From contig CAZXGG010000037.1 of assembly GCA_964640125.1 (NCBI GenBank), positions 1-35,537 of the forward strand: 35,537 nucleotides of DNA. Direction: 5' to 3'. A model generated the notes under the pieces. It searched no databases. It saw only the letters and a list, made by a program, of their open reading frames with translations, and was not told the origin of the DNA. The DNA is from G020353115 sp964640125 (GTDB taxonomy: Bacteria; Bacteroidota; Bacteroidia; Bacteroidales; VadinHA17). Position 1 is the first letter of the stretch. Every line of letters begins with the position of its first letter. The translations under genes were made by a program, and so were the position numbers. This document shows positions 25,813-33,094 of this stretch, in pieces.

Positions 25813-26379
25813 TCAAACATTATTTTCATCATTTTCCCAATTGGCGGGATTGTTTGCAATATATTGCCGTATCCGGTTCAAATCATTTTCATCACGGACG
25901 ATATGTTCGTAATAATTTCGTTGCCATACGTTAATCCCCGGTGTTTGACGCAATTGGTTGATTTGTTTTGCAGAAATCATTTTAAATCGACCGATAATCT
26001 TGGGTAATGTCATTAAACGCCGTTGTCTTTTGTATTTATCCATTTTGGATGATTTCCATTGTTGGGGCGATTGTAGGGGCGATTCATGAATCGCCCCTAC
26101 GTTCGAATTATCATTGATTATAATGATACCATGGACATGATTTGGCATAATAACGAATTCATCCAATTTGACATACGGGTAATGTATTGGTATTTCCAAC
26201 CAACAATGATCGGTAATTTTTCCGTCATCATTTAACACCATGCACCCATTCACAATATTTCCAAACAAACATTCGCGATTCTGGGCGCAGATGGTAACGA
26301 AATAGGCGCCGGGTTGGGAATAATCGTATTCACGCAGGCGGATGGAACGGCGGTGGTGTTTTTCGGGGTCGTATTTCAT
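25813..26379 (-). CDS. REP-associated tyrosine transposase (RAYT, Y1 family)
   Basis: 188 residues. A single-strand-DNA nuclease of the IS200/RAYT superfamily. The HUH pair is in VIMPNHVHGIIII, and the catalytic tyrosine is probably in VWQRNYYEHIVRDENDLNRI, followed by YIANNPANW; the N-terminus HHRRSIRLREYDYSQPGAYF is the usual RAYT start. Such proteins, present as single chromosomal copies, are thought to mobilise REP palindromes. Between the HUH part and the C-terminal part lies NVGAIHESPLQSPQQW, which is encoded by a perfect REP palindrome that keeps the frame open. No terminal repeats of an insertion sequence were found. Confidence 0.88.
   Translation of the reverse strand: MKYDPEKHHRRSIRLREYDYSQPGAYFVTICAQNRECLFGNIVNGCMVLNDDGKITDHCWLEIPIHYPYVKLDEFVIMPNHVHGIIIINDNSNVGAIHESPLQSPQQWKSSKMDKYKRQRRLMTLPKIIGRFKMISAKQINQLRQTPGINVWQRNYYEHIVRDENDLNRIRQYIANNPANWENDENNV
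26073..26100. repeat. Perfect 28-bp REP palindrome inside the RAYT gene
   Basis: The half-site is GTAGGGGCGATTCA, followed at once by its exact reverse complement. A partial further copy (GGGGCGATTGTA) precedes it at 26064-26075. GTAGGGGC-type palindromes are common dispersed elements in Bacteroidota and other bacteria, from memory. Here the element is translated as VGAIHESPL. Confidence 0.9.
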
Positions 26380-26385
26380 GGTGAT

Positions 26386-26532
26386 TTATCCTATGATATC
26401 CCCGGCTGAAAAGGGATAGGGTTCAGACAAGAGCAGTATTACCTCTGCACCCTCCGATTCTTCCAGGGAGATAATCCGACGTGGATATTCTCTGAGTGTC
26501 ACCCTATACCCCATTTGGTCCTTGAATTCCAT
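26386..26532 (-). pseudogene. Corrinoid-binding-protein-like remnant with internal deletion
   Basis: The translation starts FKDQMGYRVTLREYPRRIIS, the N-terminus of BtuF-like helical-backbone metal receptors, and jumps directly to EVILLLSEPYPFSAGDI, which in full-length relatives (about 260 residues) lies more than 100 residues further on. So the middle of the gene is missing. No signal peptide. A second, differently broken copy lies at 28594-28881. Located 6 bp downstream... on the same strand as the RAYT gene, upstream of it. Confidence 0.6.
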
Positions 26533-26622
26533 AAGATTAATCGGTATAATGACAGAAAAACAACCTAACATCCGGATTATGAATACGAAAAAACTTTCAG
26601 CTTACGTACAGAAGAAACCTAA

Positions 26623-27387
26623 TCAGATATTCATTCCCTTTTTCATAATATTTTTAAACCGCGTAGTAGAAATATACCGGTCAGCCAGAAGCTTCCCTTT
26701 ATAGATCAGGTTGAAAACGCTATAAATTGACGGGGCATTCTGTGCCTCCCTTGCATTTTTGATCTCAATGATGGTGGGATTTAGCTTCTTCTCCTCCAAA
26801 ATGGGTTTGACCTCTTCAATGAAGCGTGCCACCCACGGACATTGATTTGAATAAATCATGGTCAGATTGCTGTATTTTCCCAGCTCACTTTGCCAGTCAT
26901 TGATTGAGGGCAGAGGACCTTCCCTGAATTGTTTAAGCATTAACTGATCATTGCCTGACTCAGCCAGGATACGGTAACCGTTTTTCAGAAATATTTCTTT
27001 GTTTGCCATGAATGCTTTATCGCTGGTCACTGCAACAACCCCTGACATATCCTTTGCTTCCCTTTCCACATCCTGCAGCAACAGGCTTCCCAATCCCTGG
27101 TGTTGATACTTTTTTCCAGTCGTCCACAAACAGTGAATAAACATGTAATTCTCAGCACTGACAGCCCTCCAGCAATGCTCTCCCGGAACAAATTCAACAT
27201 AGCCTACGGGTTTCTTTTCTCCTTCGATATAGAGCAGTTTGATCTTCAAGCCCTTTTTAAACTCCCTTTTATACCAATCGACTTTTTTGTGGTAATGCTC
27301 ATGTTTCGGATTAATGAAACAGATGGCCTGGGGATGGTCAGCCAGGTTTTTATCAGTAACCTCTGCCAGGGTGGTTTTGTATTTCAT
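26623..27387 (-). CDS. GNAT acetyltransferase with YoaP-like C-terminal domain
   Basis: 254 residues. The GNAT domain covers about 10-150 with the acetyl-CoA loop in YQHQGLGSLLLQDVE (Q-x-x-G-x-G type). The C-terminal part (about 155-250) matches the YoaP-like domain, a thioredoxin-like fold with MIYSNQCPWVARFIEEVKP in place of a CxxC motif. The substrate is unknown. A good ribosome-binding sequence, AGGAG, lies 10 bp before the ATG at 27387 on the coding strand. The aspartyl protease gene lies upstream on the same strand, 67 bp away. Confidence 0.85.
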   Translation of the reverse strand: MKYKTTLAEVTDKNLADHPQAICFINPKHEHYHKKVDWYKREFKKGLKIKLLYIEGEKKPVGYVEFVPGEHCWRAVSAENYMFIHCLWTTGKKYQHQGLGSLLLQDVEREAKDMSGVVAVTSDKAFMANKEIFLKNGYRILAESGNDQLMLKQFREGPLPSINDWQSELGKYSNLTMIYSNQCPWVARFIEEVKPILEEKKLNPTIIEIKNAREAQNAPSIYSVFNLIYKGKLLADRYISTTRFKNIMKKGMNI

Positions 27388-27454
27388 ATATGATCTCCTG
27401 TAGTTTTAATAACTAACCCGTTGTGCTTGAAAATCAATATAAACATTAGTCCAA

Positions 27455-28591
27455 TTAAAACAGCATTCTCTTAGTTAATTCGATTTTCCTGACCCCGGTA
27501 TTATCTTTTACCTCCAGGGTTATCGATTTTATATCATCGTCATACAACATCTGCATCAGTTCGTGTAAATTTTCAGGAGTTATCATTGTGGAATTAAAGG
27601 AGACAACCTTATCTCCCACCTGGATGTTTGCCTCATCTGCCGGGGAACCTTCCCATACACCCTCCACAAAAATTTCCCCTCCTTCCGATATGTTAAGATT
27701 CACACCTGCTGAATAGATATTATCCATAAAATGGATATCAGGAACCGGTATCAGAACCATTTCATCCTTTGGATAATTGATAATCATGGTAAACTGAGAT
27801 AACAGGTCCGTACCAATTAACGGCATGGAGAGCATAGGAGGCAGTTCTGCAAAAACACAAATAACATCAGTGAGCTTCATATTCCCGATTTCACAGGAGG
27901 TTAATCGTGCAAGATAATTGTGATCCGGTGCGGTTTGTGGCCATTTTATCATCACTCCTTTTGACCGGATTAAACCGGTATTGTCTGATGTTTCAAATTG
28001 CTCAAAATAGTTCATTGGCAGCACAACCGGATAAGGTTGACCCGTATCGATCATGCCCTCGATGGTATCCTGATTCACCTTGATTTTAATGATGGGTGCA
28101 TTGTTGATCGGATGATTCCTGAAATTGAAATAGAGTTCATCATCTACCGGTTGCAGGGCAGCAGTGTCCTCCGAAAAGGTAATGATATTTGCCTGATAGT
28201 CAAATGTCACTTTATACCGTTCCATCAGGTTGGATCCGATTATTCCATGTATCGGAGTCCCGGCTGGCCGAAAAATATCAAAGTTGAACGTAGTGAAACA
28301 AAAAACATTCTTTATCAGATTGCCAGATAAATTAAGTGTTGTTATTTTCGCCATCGGTCCCTGTTCCTTCAGTCCCAGTTGTTTTACCACATCGATATCA
28401 ACAAAGGTTGCTCCCCCGGTATCGATGATAAAATTGAAGCTGTTTTCCGAACTATCGATTTTTGCATGCACCAGGATATGATGACTCAAATCTGTAAAAG
28501 GGATTTTCATCTCACCATTGTTTTGAGCCATTGCCTGGAATGAACTGATTAAGAATATCAGTAACGTTTTAGTAAGATTCATATTCATCAT
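27455..28591 (-). CDS. Secreted retropepsin-like aspartyl protease with PDZ domain
   Basis: 378 residues. A signal peptide ends near AMAQ (residue 23); the start may be any of three Met codons within the first four residues. There are two aspartyl-protease lobes in tandem, each with a DTG motif: FIIDTGGATFVDIDVVKQLG near 54 and GMIDTGQPYPVVLPM near 190, with the flap and HGIIGSNLMERYKVTFDY between them. Having both lobes in one chain would let it act as a monomer. A PDZ domain (about 295-375, GVWEGSPADEANIQVGDKVV) recognises C-termini or targets. Periplasmic or surface role; peptide substrate unknown. Confidence 0.86.
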   Translation of the reverse strand: MMNMNLTKTLLIFLISSFQAMAQNNGEMKIPFTDLSHHILVHAKIDSSENSFNFIIDTGGATFVDIDVVKQLGLKEQGPMAKITTLNLSGNLIKNVFCFTTFNFDIFRPAGTPIHGIIGSNLMERYKVTFDYQANIITFSEDTAALQPVDDELYFNFRNHPINNAPIIKIKVNQDTIEGMIDTGQPYPVVLPMNYFEQFETSDNTGLIRSKGVMIKWPQTAPDHNYLARLTSCEIGNMKLTDVICVFAELPPMLSMPLIGTDLLSQFTMIINYPKDEMVLIPVPDIHFMDNIYSAGVNLNISEGGEIFVEGVWEGSPADEANIQVGDKVVSFNSTMITPENLHELMQMLYDDDIKSITLEVKDNTGVRKIELTKRMLF

Positions 28592-28593
28592 TT

Positions 28594-28881
28594 TTAGGGC
28601 TTTTTAAGTGTGTACATTTGCGGATACCTGCTTTTCTTTTCAAAAAGGTTGATAAATCCACAGAGGTGAAGCATCTCATGGATAAATGTATTTCCACCAA
28701 TTTTGATTTTTGAAGCTACTTTCTTTTCCGGTAAAATGCAATACCTGGTCACACCAACAATCTCTTCATCCAATCCCAGATGAAACAACAACTCTGTCAG
28801 TGAGGGTACCAGTGAAATGATCCGCTGTGGATAATTTCTCAATGCAATGGAATAACCCATCTGATCTCTAACTTCCATCAT
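28594..28881 (-). pseudogene. Corrinoid-binding-protein-like remnant, C-terminally truncated
   Basis: 95-96 residues from the ATG at 28881 or 28878. DQMGYSIALRNYPQRIISLV and ELLFHLGLDEEIVGVTRYCI match the N-terminal third of BtuF-like metal/corrinoid-binding receptors. After KIKIGGN the family similarity disappears and the chain ends in unrelated residues, as after a frameshift or deletion. Full-length proteins have about 260 residues. The paralogous remnant at 26386-26532 is on the same strand about 2 kb away. It begins a few bases after the nhaA stop codon. Confidence 0.6.
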
Positions 28882-28888
28882 AAAAGGT

Positions 28889-30091
28889 TTAATCCATTTC
28901 GGTTTCTTTTCCGCTGTTGGAAGCAAACCGCAAAACCAGAAAACCGGCTATACCCGAAGCAAAAGTCCCAACCAGTATTCCCAACCGGTCATCTACCGCA
29001 AAATCGGGTCCACCCTGCTCAAAGGCCAGGGAGCTAATAAAAAGGCTCATTGTAAATCCGATACCACAGAGCAGTGACACACCATACAGTTGTAGCCAGC
29101 TGACACCTTTTGGTAGTTTAGCAATGCCGGTTTTTATGGCTAACCAGGAAAAACCGAACACACCAATTTGGTTGCCAAAAAACAAGCCTGCTGCAATGCC
29201 TAATGGCACGGAATGAAAGAATGACTGAAAACTAAGCCCTTCAAATGATATACCCGTATTCGCAAAAGCAAACAACGGTAGGATACCGTATACCACTGCC
29301 GGATGCAGATCATGCTCCAGTATCTCCAGCTGGGTTTTCTTCTCATCCTGTTGTTTCTTGAAGGGAATGAAAAATGAAGTTATTACACCTGCCAGCGTTG
29401 CATGTACACCCGATTTGAGGAAGGCTGCCCATAAAATCACCCCGAGGAATAGATAAGGAGCAAGATTTAAAACGCCTTTCCGGTTCAGAATGAACAATAG
29501 CAGGATTGTAACACCAGCAATAAGCAGGGATAGAAGAGACAGATCCGATGTATAAAAAATAGCAATGATAACAATGGCGCCCAGATCATCCACGATGGCA
29601 AGGGTCAGCAAAAACAGTTTCAGGGAATTTGGTGCGCGATTACCGAGAAAGGCAAGTACCCCAAGTGCAAATGCAATATCCGTAGCTGACGGAATTGCCC
29701 ACCCTTTCATTGCCACCGAATCACCAAAATTAATGCTGGTATATATTGCAGCCGGAACAGCCATACCCCCAACTGCTGCAATGACCGGTAAAACAACACG
29801 GACAGGTTCAGATAACTCACCAGCCAGCAATTCACGCTTAACCTCCAGACCAATCAGGAAAAAGAAGATGGCCATTAATCCATCGTTAATCCAGAGTAAC
29901 AAAGGCTTTGCAATTTCAAAGTTGCCAATTTTTATTTCAACAGGAATACCAAGGAGAGCATCGTAAAGAGTTCTTGCAGCTGTATTTTCAGCTACCATGG
30001 CCAGTGCCATCCCGATCAGCAGTAAAACTCCACAGGAGCCTTCGTAGCTTAGAAATTCTTTTATGGCAGTTATGGGTACGTTTTTTTTCAC
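28889..30091 (-). CDS. nhaA: Na+/H+ antiporter NhaA
   Basis: 400 residues from the GTG at 30091, which gives the family's usual beginning (KNVPITAIKEFLSYEGSCGV, a short cytoplasmic helix before the first membrane segment); the longest frame reaches a TTG 20 codons further upstream. About 12 membrane segments. The ion-binding region is intact: SATDIAFALGVLAFLG with its Asp and, further on, LAIVDDLGAIVIIAIFY with the two adjacent aspartates equivalent to D163-D164 of E. coli NhaA. It exports sodium in exchange for protons at alkaline pH. Divergent from tlpA; the upstream 170 bp hold no gene. Confidence 0.93.
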   Translation of the reverse strand: MKKNVPITAIKEFLSYEGSCGVLLLIGMALAMVAENTAARTLYDALLGIPVEIKIGNFEIAKPLLLWINDGLMAIFFFLIGLEVKRELLAGELSEPVRVVLPVIAAVGGMAVPAAIYTSINFGDSVAMKGWAIPSATDIAFALGVLAFLGNRAPNSLKLFLLTLAIVDDLGAIVIIAIFYTSDLSLLSLLIAGVTILLLFILNRKGVLNLAPYLFLGVILWAAFLKSGVHATLAGVITSFFIPFKKQQDEKKTQLEILEHDLHPAVVYGILPLFAFANTGISFEGLSFQSFFHSVPLGIAAGLFFGNQIGVFGFSWLAIKTGIAKLPKGVSWLQLYGVSLLCGIGFTMSLFISSLAFEQGGPDFAVDDRLGILVGTFASGIAGFLVLRFASNSGKETEMD

Positions 30092-30236
30092 TATTCCAGG
30101 GTTTATTAAAGAGGCAACAATTATCCGATAATACGAATCATCATGTATCAAAGATAGAGCAGATTTTGTGGATATGCAACGGATAATAGAAATTAGGGAT
30201 CGCCCGGAGGATTAAACAAAATGGAATTAAATATGT

Positions 30237-30244
30237 TATACTTG
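30237..30244 (+). promoter_or_regulatory. Possible -7 element of the TlpA-type gene
   Basis: TATACTTG differs from TAnnTTTG at one base and lies 28 bp before the chosen ATG at 30272. No convincing -33 box. Confidence 0.3.
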
Positions 30245-30271
30245 CAGTGTTGGTCAATAAAAAAATTCAAT

Positions 30272-30874
30272 ATGAGTATCATAAATAAAATCAAATCCCA
30301 TTACAGTAAAAAAAGCCGGTTAACACTGGTGTTTGATCTGCTTTTTTACCTGTTTATCCTTCTGATGCTTATACCGCCAACCCGAAAGAAGATCTCATCC
30401 CTGGTCCTTCAGGTAACACTACATCAACCGATATTCACCGGGTCTGCCGAATCCGGAAGCATTGACGAGGAGGTTTTGAACTGGGAGCTGGTTGCATCCA
30501 ACGGAGAGCGAATAAAATTCACAGACCTTCAGGACAATGTTATATTCGTCAATTTCTGGGCAACCTGGTGTCCTCCATGCATTGCAGAAATGCCGGGCAT
30601 TCAGGAACTGTATGATGAATTTGGCGACCGGGTATCATTCATCCTCGTTAGTCAGGAAAACCGGCAAACGGTGAATGGCTTCCTCAAAAAACACGATTAT
30701 TCACTTCCCACACATTCACCCATGACTCAGACTCCATCCGTTTTCAACCACCGATCCATACCAACCACATTCATCATTTCCAGATCGGGAGAGATTGTGA
30801 TGAAACACAAAGGGGCCACAAAATGGGATGGAGAGAAGATCAAGGGAATGATCGGGGAGTTGGTGAACCAATAG
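30272..30874 (+). CDS. Membrane-anchored TlpA-like thioredoxin
   Basis: 200 residues from the ATG at 30272; an ATG at 30221 would precede the probable -7 element and adds no conserved residues. An N-terminal membrane segment (LVFDLLFYLFILLMLIPP, about 17-34) anchors it, with the thioredoxin fold (about 70-195) outside. The active site is WATWCPPC, and the cis-proline loop is RSIPTTFIISRSG. TlpA-like proteins reduce periplasmic disulfides or receive electrons from DsbD-like proteins. It is divergent from nhaA. Residues from YSLPTHSPMTQTPSVF onward recur almost unchanged at the DNA level at the right edge of the window, indicating a duplication. Confidence 0.88.
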   Translation: MSIINKIKSHYSKKSRLTLVFDLLFYLFILLMLIPPTRKKISSLVLQVTLHQPIFTGSAESGSIDEEVLNWELVASNGERIKFTDLQDNVIFVNFWATWCPPCIAEMPGIQELYDEFGDRVSFILVSQENRQTVNGFLKKHDYSLPTHSPMTQTPSVFNHRSIPTTFIISRSGEIVMKHKGATKWDGEKIKGMIGELVNQ

Positions 30875-30903
30875 TTTTGCCAAAGGCCCGCCACCGTCGG
30901 GCA

Positions 30904-30927
30904 GGCATGGCTATGCCACCTTCGGGA
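30904..30927. repeat. Dispersed 24-bp intergenic element, copy 2
   Basis: GGCATGGCTATGCCACC then TTCGGGA, one base different from the copy at 16795-16818. It is preceded at 30887-30903 by GCCCG/CGGGC arms, so the whole stretch can fold as a REP-like hairpin. The rest of 30875-31136 has no gene and no recognisable signal. Confidence 0.6.
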
Positions 30928-31136
30928 CAAGTTGTTACATGGTGTTTACTCCGACAGGCAAGTTATCCTATTGGTTGAAGATGTGTAATTTCCATGTTGT
31001 GTGAATTAGATTTCCTTTCCGATTAAATATAGGGTAAAACCGATGTAACCTACTTGACGATTGAACCACGAGAAAATACGTACTGTATGCCCTCCTTACT
31101 TAATTTGCATTGTGAAATTAAAATTTTTATTACAGT

Positions 31137-31163
31137 GCATAACGGTGTGCAGTGTAGCCTAAC
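31137..31163 (-). other. Outer edge of the cassette array with two core-like sites
   Basis: GCATAAC (31137-31143) and GCCTAAC (31157-31163) read GTTATGC and GTTAGGC on the minus strand, both close to or matching the attC core GTTRRRY. CAGTG precedes each, suggesting a short duplication. The second belongs to the attC at 31157-31213; the first may be the boundary with the resident chromosome or the stub of a lost cassette. Confidence 0.4.
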
Positions 31164-31213
31164 GGTTGAACTCAGCCGCCGCGTCAGCGGTCGGCTGAAG
31201 TGAATTGTTTGTG
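31157..31213 (-). repeat. attC site of the Fic cassette
   Basis: On the minus strand it ends in the core site GTTAGGC (GTTRRRY). The imperfect stem pairs ACTCAGCCG (31170-31178) with CGGCTGAAGT (31192-31201), leaving one unpaired A, around an inner CCGC/GCGG hairpin. The R'' side reads CACAAAC, one base-deletion away from the sequence expected from the cassette start (GCCACATAAC). The layout and orientation agree with the two other attC sites. Confidence 0.78.
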
Positions 31214-31238
31214 GCTCAAAGTTTATTGTAAAAAGAGA

Positions 31239-32345
31239 TTACAGGTTAGGAAGATTTAGAATGTAGTTTGTACTTCTTCCTCCTTCACCTGAATCCGACA
31301 AGATACCTTTCTCGATTAAGTCTTGAATATCTCTGCGGGCAGTATCTCTATGCACTTTTGTCATCTTTGCCCATTTGGAAGAATGCAACTTACCGATAAA
31401 ATCACCAAGAAGTATATTGATCATTTTGACTTGTCTCTCATTTAGCTGGGTAGTTTTATGTATTTCCCAAAACTTTGCCTTTACTAAGACTTTCGACAAT
31501 GTTTCATCGGTTGCCTCAAGTGCCTCAGTTAGACGTTCAAAGTACCAAACCAGCCATTGGCTGACATCCAAACTTCCCTTTTGGGTAGACTCTAATACGT
31601 CATAATATCCCTTTTTTGATTTCATTATCTGAGCCGACATACTATAGAATCTTTGGTTGGTCCTGTCCGCTCTGGCTAATTGAGAATCTGCAATGGCTCT
31701 AGCTATTCTTCCATTACCATCATCGAACGGATGGACACTTACGAACCATAAATGGGCTATTGCTGATTTAATCACAGGTTCCATGCTATTGTCTGTATTG
31801 AACCACTGGATGAATCGATTCATTTCTACTTCAAGTCGTTTAGCCTCAGGTGCCGTGTAATGCACCTTTTCTCTTCCCATTGGGCCAGATAAAACCTGCA
31901 TTGGGCCGTGTTCATCATTCCTCCATTCACCAACTGTTATCTTATACATCCCACTCCTTCCTGTTGGGAATAGAGCTGAATGCCACCCACACATTCGATC
32001 CTTAGTTAAGGGGTCTTTATACTTCTGAGTTGCATCCAACATCATTTCTACAACCCCCTCTACATCACGGCTTGCATCCGGTAATCCGGATATATTTAAT
32101 CCTAATCTTCGAGCTATTGAGGATCTTACTTCTTCCGGGTTCAAAAACTCTCCCTCAATTGCACTTGATTTAACAACATCTTCGGTTAATGTCTCAAGTA
32201 CAGCTTCTTCTCTAAGTTCGAATCCTAAACCCTCCATTCTTCCTATTAATCTACCTTGTAGATCACGCACCTTACTAACGTATGGGACTAATGTGTCGTT
32301 ATCCCAGAAAAAATTTGGCCAGTCTTTGTTTTGATGTATATACAT
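31239..32345 (-). CDS. Fic-family protein (class II) with C-terminal winged helix
   Basis: 368 residues. N-terminal DUF4172-like part (NKDWPNFFWD), then the class II autoinhibitory motif S-x-x-x-E-G at 60-65 (SSAIEG), and the Fic core with complete active site HPFDDGNGRIAR (205-216). Enzymes with this core usually transfer AMP from ATP to hydroxyl groups of target proteins; the inhibitory glutamate keeps them silent until released. The C-terminus (about 295-365) resembles a winged helix. It is the only gene of its cassette: the start codon follows a promoter overlapped by inverted repeats, and its attC lies 25 bp after the stop. A regulatory, toxin-like or defence role is conceivable. No separate antitoxin gene is present, in line with in-cis inhibition. 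Confidence 0.88.
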   Translation of the reverse strand: MYIHQNKDWPNFFWDNDTLVPYVSKVRDLQGRLIGRMEGLGFELREEAVLETLTEDVVKSSAIEGEFLNPEEVRSSIARRLGLNISGLPDASRDVEGVVEMMLDATQKYKDPLTKDRMCGWHSALFPTGRSGMYKITVGEWRNDEHGPMQVLSGPMGREKVHYTAPEAKRLEVEMNRFIQWFNTDNSMEPVIKSAIAHLWFVSVHPFDDGNGRIARAIADSQLARADRTNQRFYSMSAQIMKSKKGYYDVLESTQKGSLDVSQWLVWYFERLTEALEATDETLSKVLVKAKFWEIHKTTQLNERQVKMINILLGDFIGKLHSSKWAKMTKVHRDTARRDIQDLIEKGILSDSGEGGRSTNYILNLPNL

Positions 32346-32361
32346 CTAGAATATTTTAAAT

Positions 32362-32431
32362 GACGTAATATATGCGGCAAATATAGGATATATTCACCGC
32401 ATTATGAAATAAATGACGTAATATTTACGTC
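32362..32431 (-). promoter_or_regulatory. Operator-like repeats over the fic promoter
   Basis: The minus strand has TATATTTG at 32385-32378, a perfect -7 element. It lies inside the inverted repeat ATGCGG (32372-32377) and CCGCAT (32397-32402). GACGTAA occurs at 32362-32368 and 32415-32421, the second as half of a palindrome GACGTAA-TAT-TTACGTC (32415-32431). The sites overlap the promoter, as in autorepressed genes; the winged-helix end of the Fic protein is a candidate binder. Confidence 0.5.
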
Positions 32432-32596
32432 GAAAAGGATGATCAATTGCAGTATTGGCATAAAAAGGACCTTCAATTTGCTCAAGAGTTAATTAGTTTC
32501 TTCCATAATAAGATAAAGTCATAATGTAGCTTTTCAGTTTAGAAGACAAAAACCATTTTAGTGGGACTTCATCTTATTCCTATTTCGCCTCCAGCC

Positions 32597-32683
32597 ACAT
32601 AACGGGGGAACTAACCGGCGCCCGCTCTACATCTGCTATTACCTGTAGACCATCCCGACGTCCGGTTTAGTGATTTGTTCTGC
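32597..32683 (-). repeat. attC site of the beta-lactamase-like cassette
   Basis: On the minus strand it begins with R'' GCAGAAC (32683-32677) and ends with the core GTTATGT (32603-32597). The stem pairs ACTAACCGG (32610-32618) with CCGGTTTAGT (32662-32671), with one unpaired T. A further hairpin TCTACA/TGTAGA lies in the loop. GCAGAAC is exactly the complement of the first bases of this cassette (GTTCTGC at 34359-34353), as expected for a cassette that once was circular. Confidence 0.8.
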
Positions 32684-33094
32684 GCTCTAATTTTCATTTT
32701 CATCCTTGCCCGCTACGACTAAGCATATACCATCTGGATATTTCTTCTATTCACACTGAACATTGGCTCAGGATCCAAATTGCAAGTGTTTATCCTCATG
32801 GCTACTATTGATTGATAGAATCCTGTATTTCGTTTTAACGAGATCTTCGCTTTGAACTCGACTTCAAGCGTCCATGCCTTAACGGTCCCTAAATATGAGT
32901 AGGCTGGACTTTCCGAGCCTCTAACTTTTCAGCTTATTTCCAAGTTTTTTTGTATTCATTTCAAACTCAGCACTTACCACTGGCTGACTTATATCTGCTG
33001 TTAGACGTCTGTAATTACAGTTTTACTTTTTGTGTTAAATAATACTCGAAGAAATCTATGTTTAATATATCGCAAAAAGAATACAAATTTTCCA

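Larger units (their letters stand above)
31163..32602 (-). mobile_element. Integron gene cassette 3 (Fic)
   Basis: It starts with TTATGT at 32602 and ends at the core G at 31163. The start (GTTATGTGGC) and the R'' side (GCCACAAAC) are complementary except for one missing base. Length 1.44 kb with one gene. Confidence 0.72.
32346..33094. other. Gene-poor 749-bp stretch: fic control region, attC and cassette tail
   Basis: No gene is supported here. From left to right it holds the fic promoter and inverted repeats (32362-32431), the 5' part of the Fic cassette up to 32602 with only short meaningless frames, an attC site (32597-32683), and about 410 bp of non-coding DNA at the end of the beta-lactamase-like cassette. 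Near 33000 the sequence GTTAGAC fits the core of another attC, but no matching partner arm is convincing. Confidence 0.6.

Noticed and set aside
26386..26571. A small intact hypothetical gene
   Set aside because: The product is a join of two distant segments of a known longer protein family, so decay by internal deletion explains it better.
32434..32520. A short plus-strand peptide gene upstream of fic
   Set aside because: The frame has about 25 codons after a TTG, no start signal and no recognisable similarity.
32921..33008. A fourth attC site in the tail of the beta-lactamase-like cassette
   Set aside because: GTCTAAC and GTTAGAG-like ends can be seen on the minus strand, but the arms pair poorly and the R'' box does not match any cassette start.
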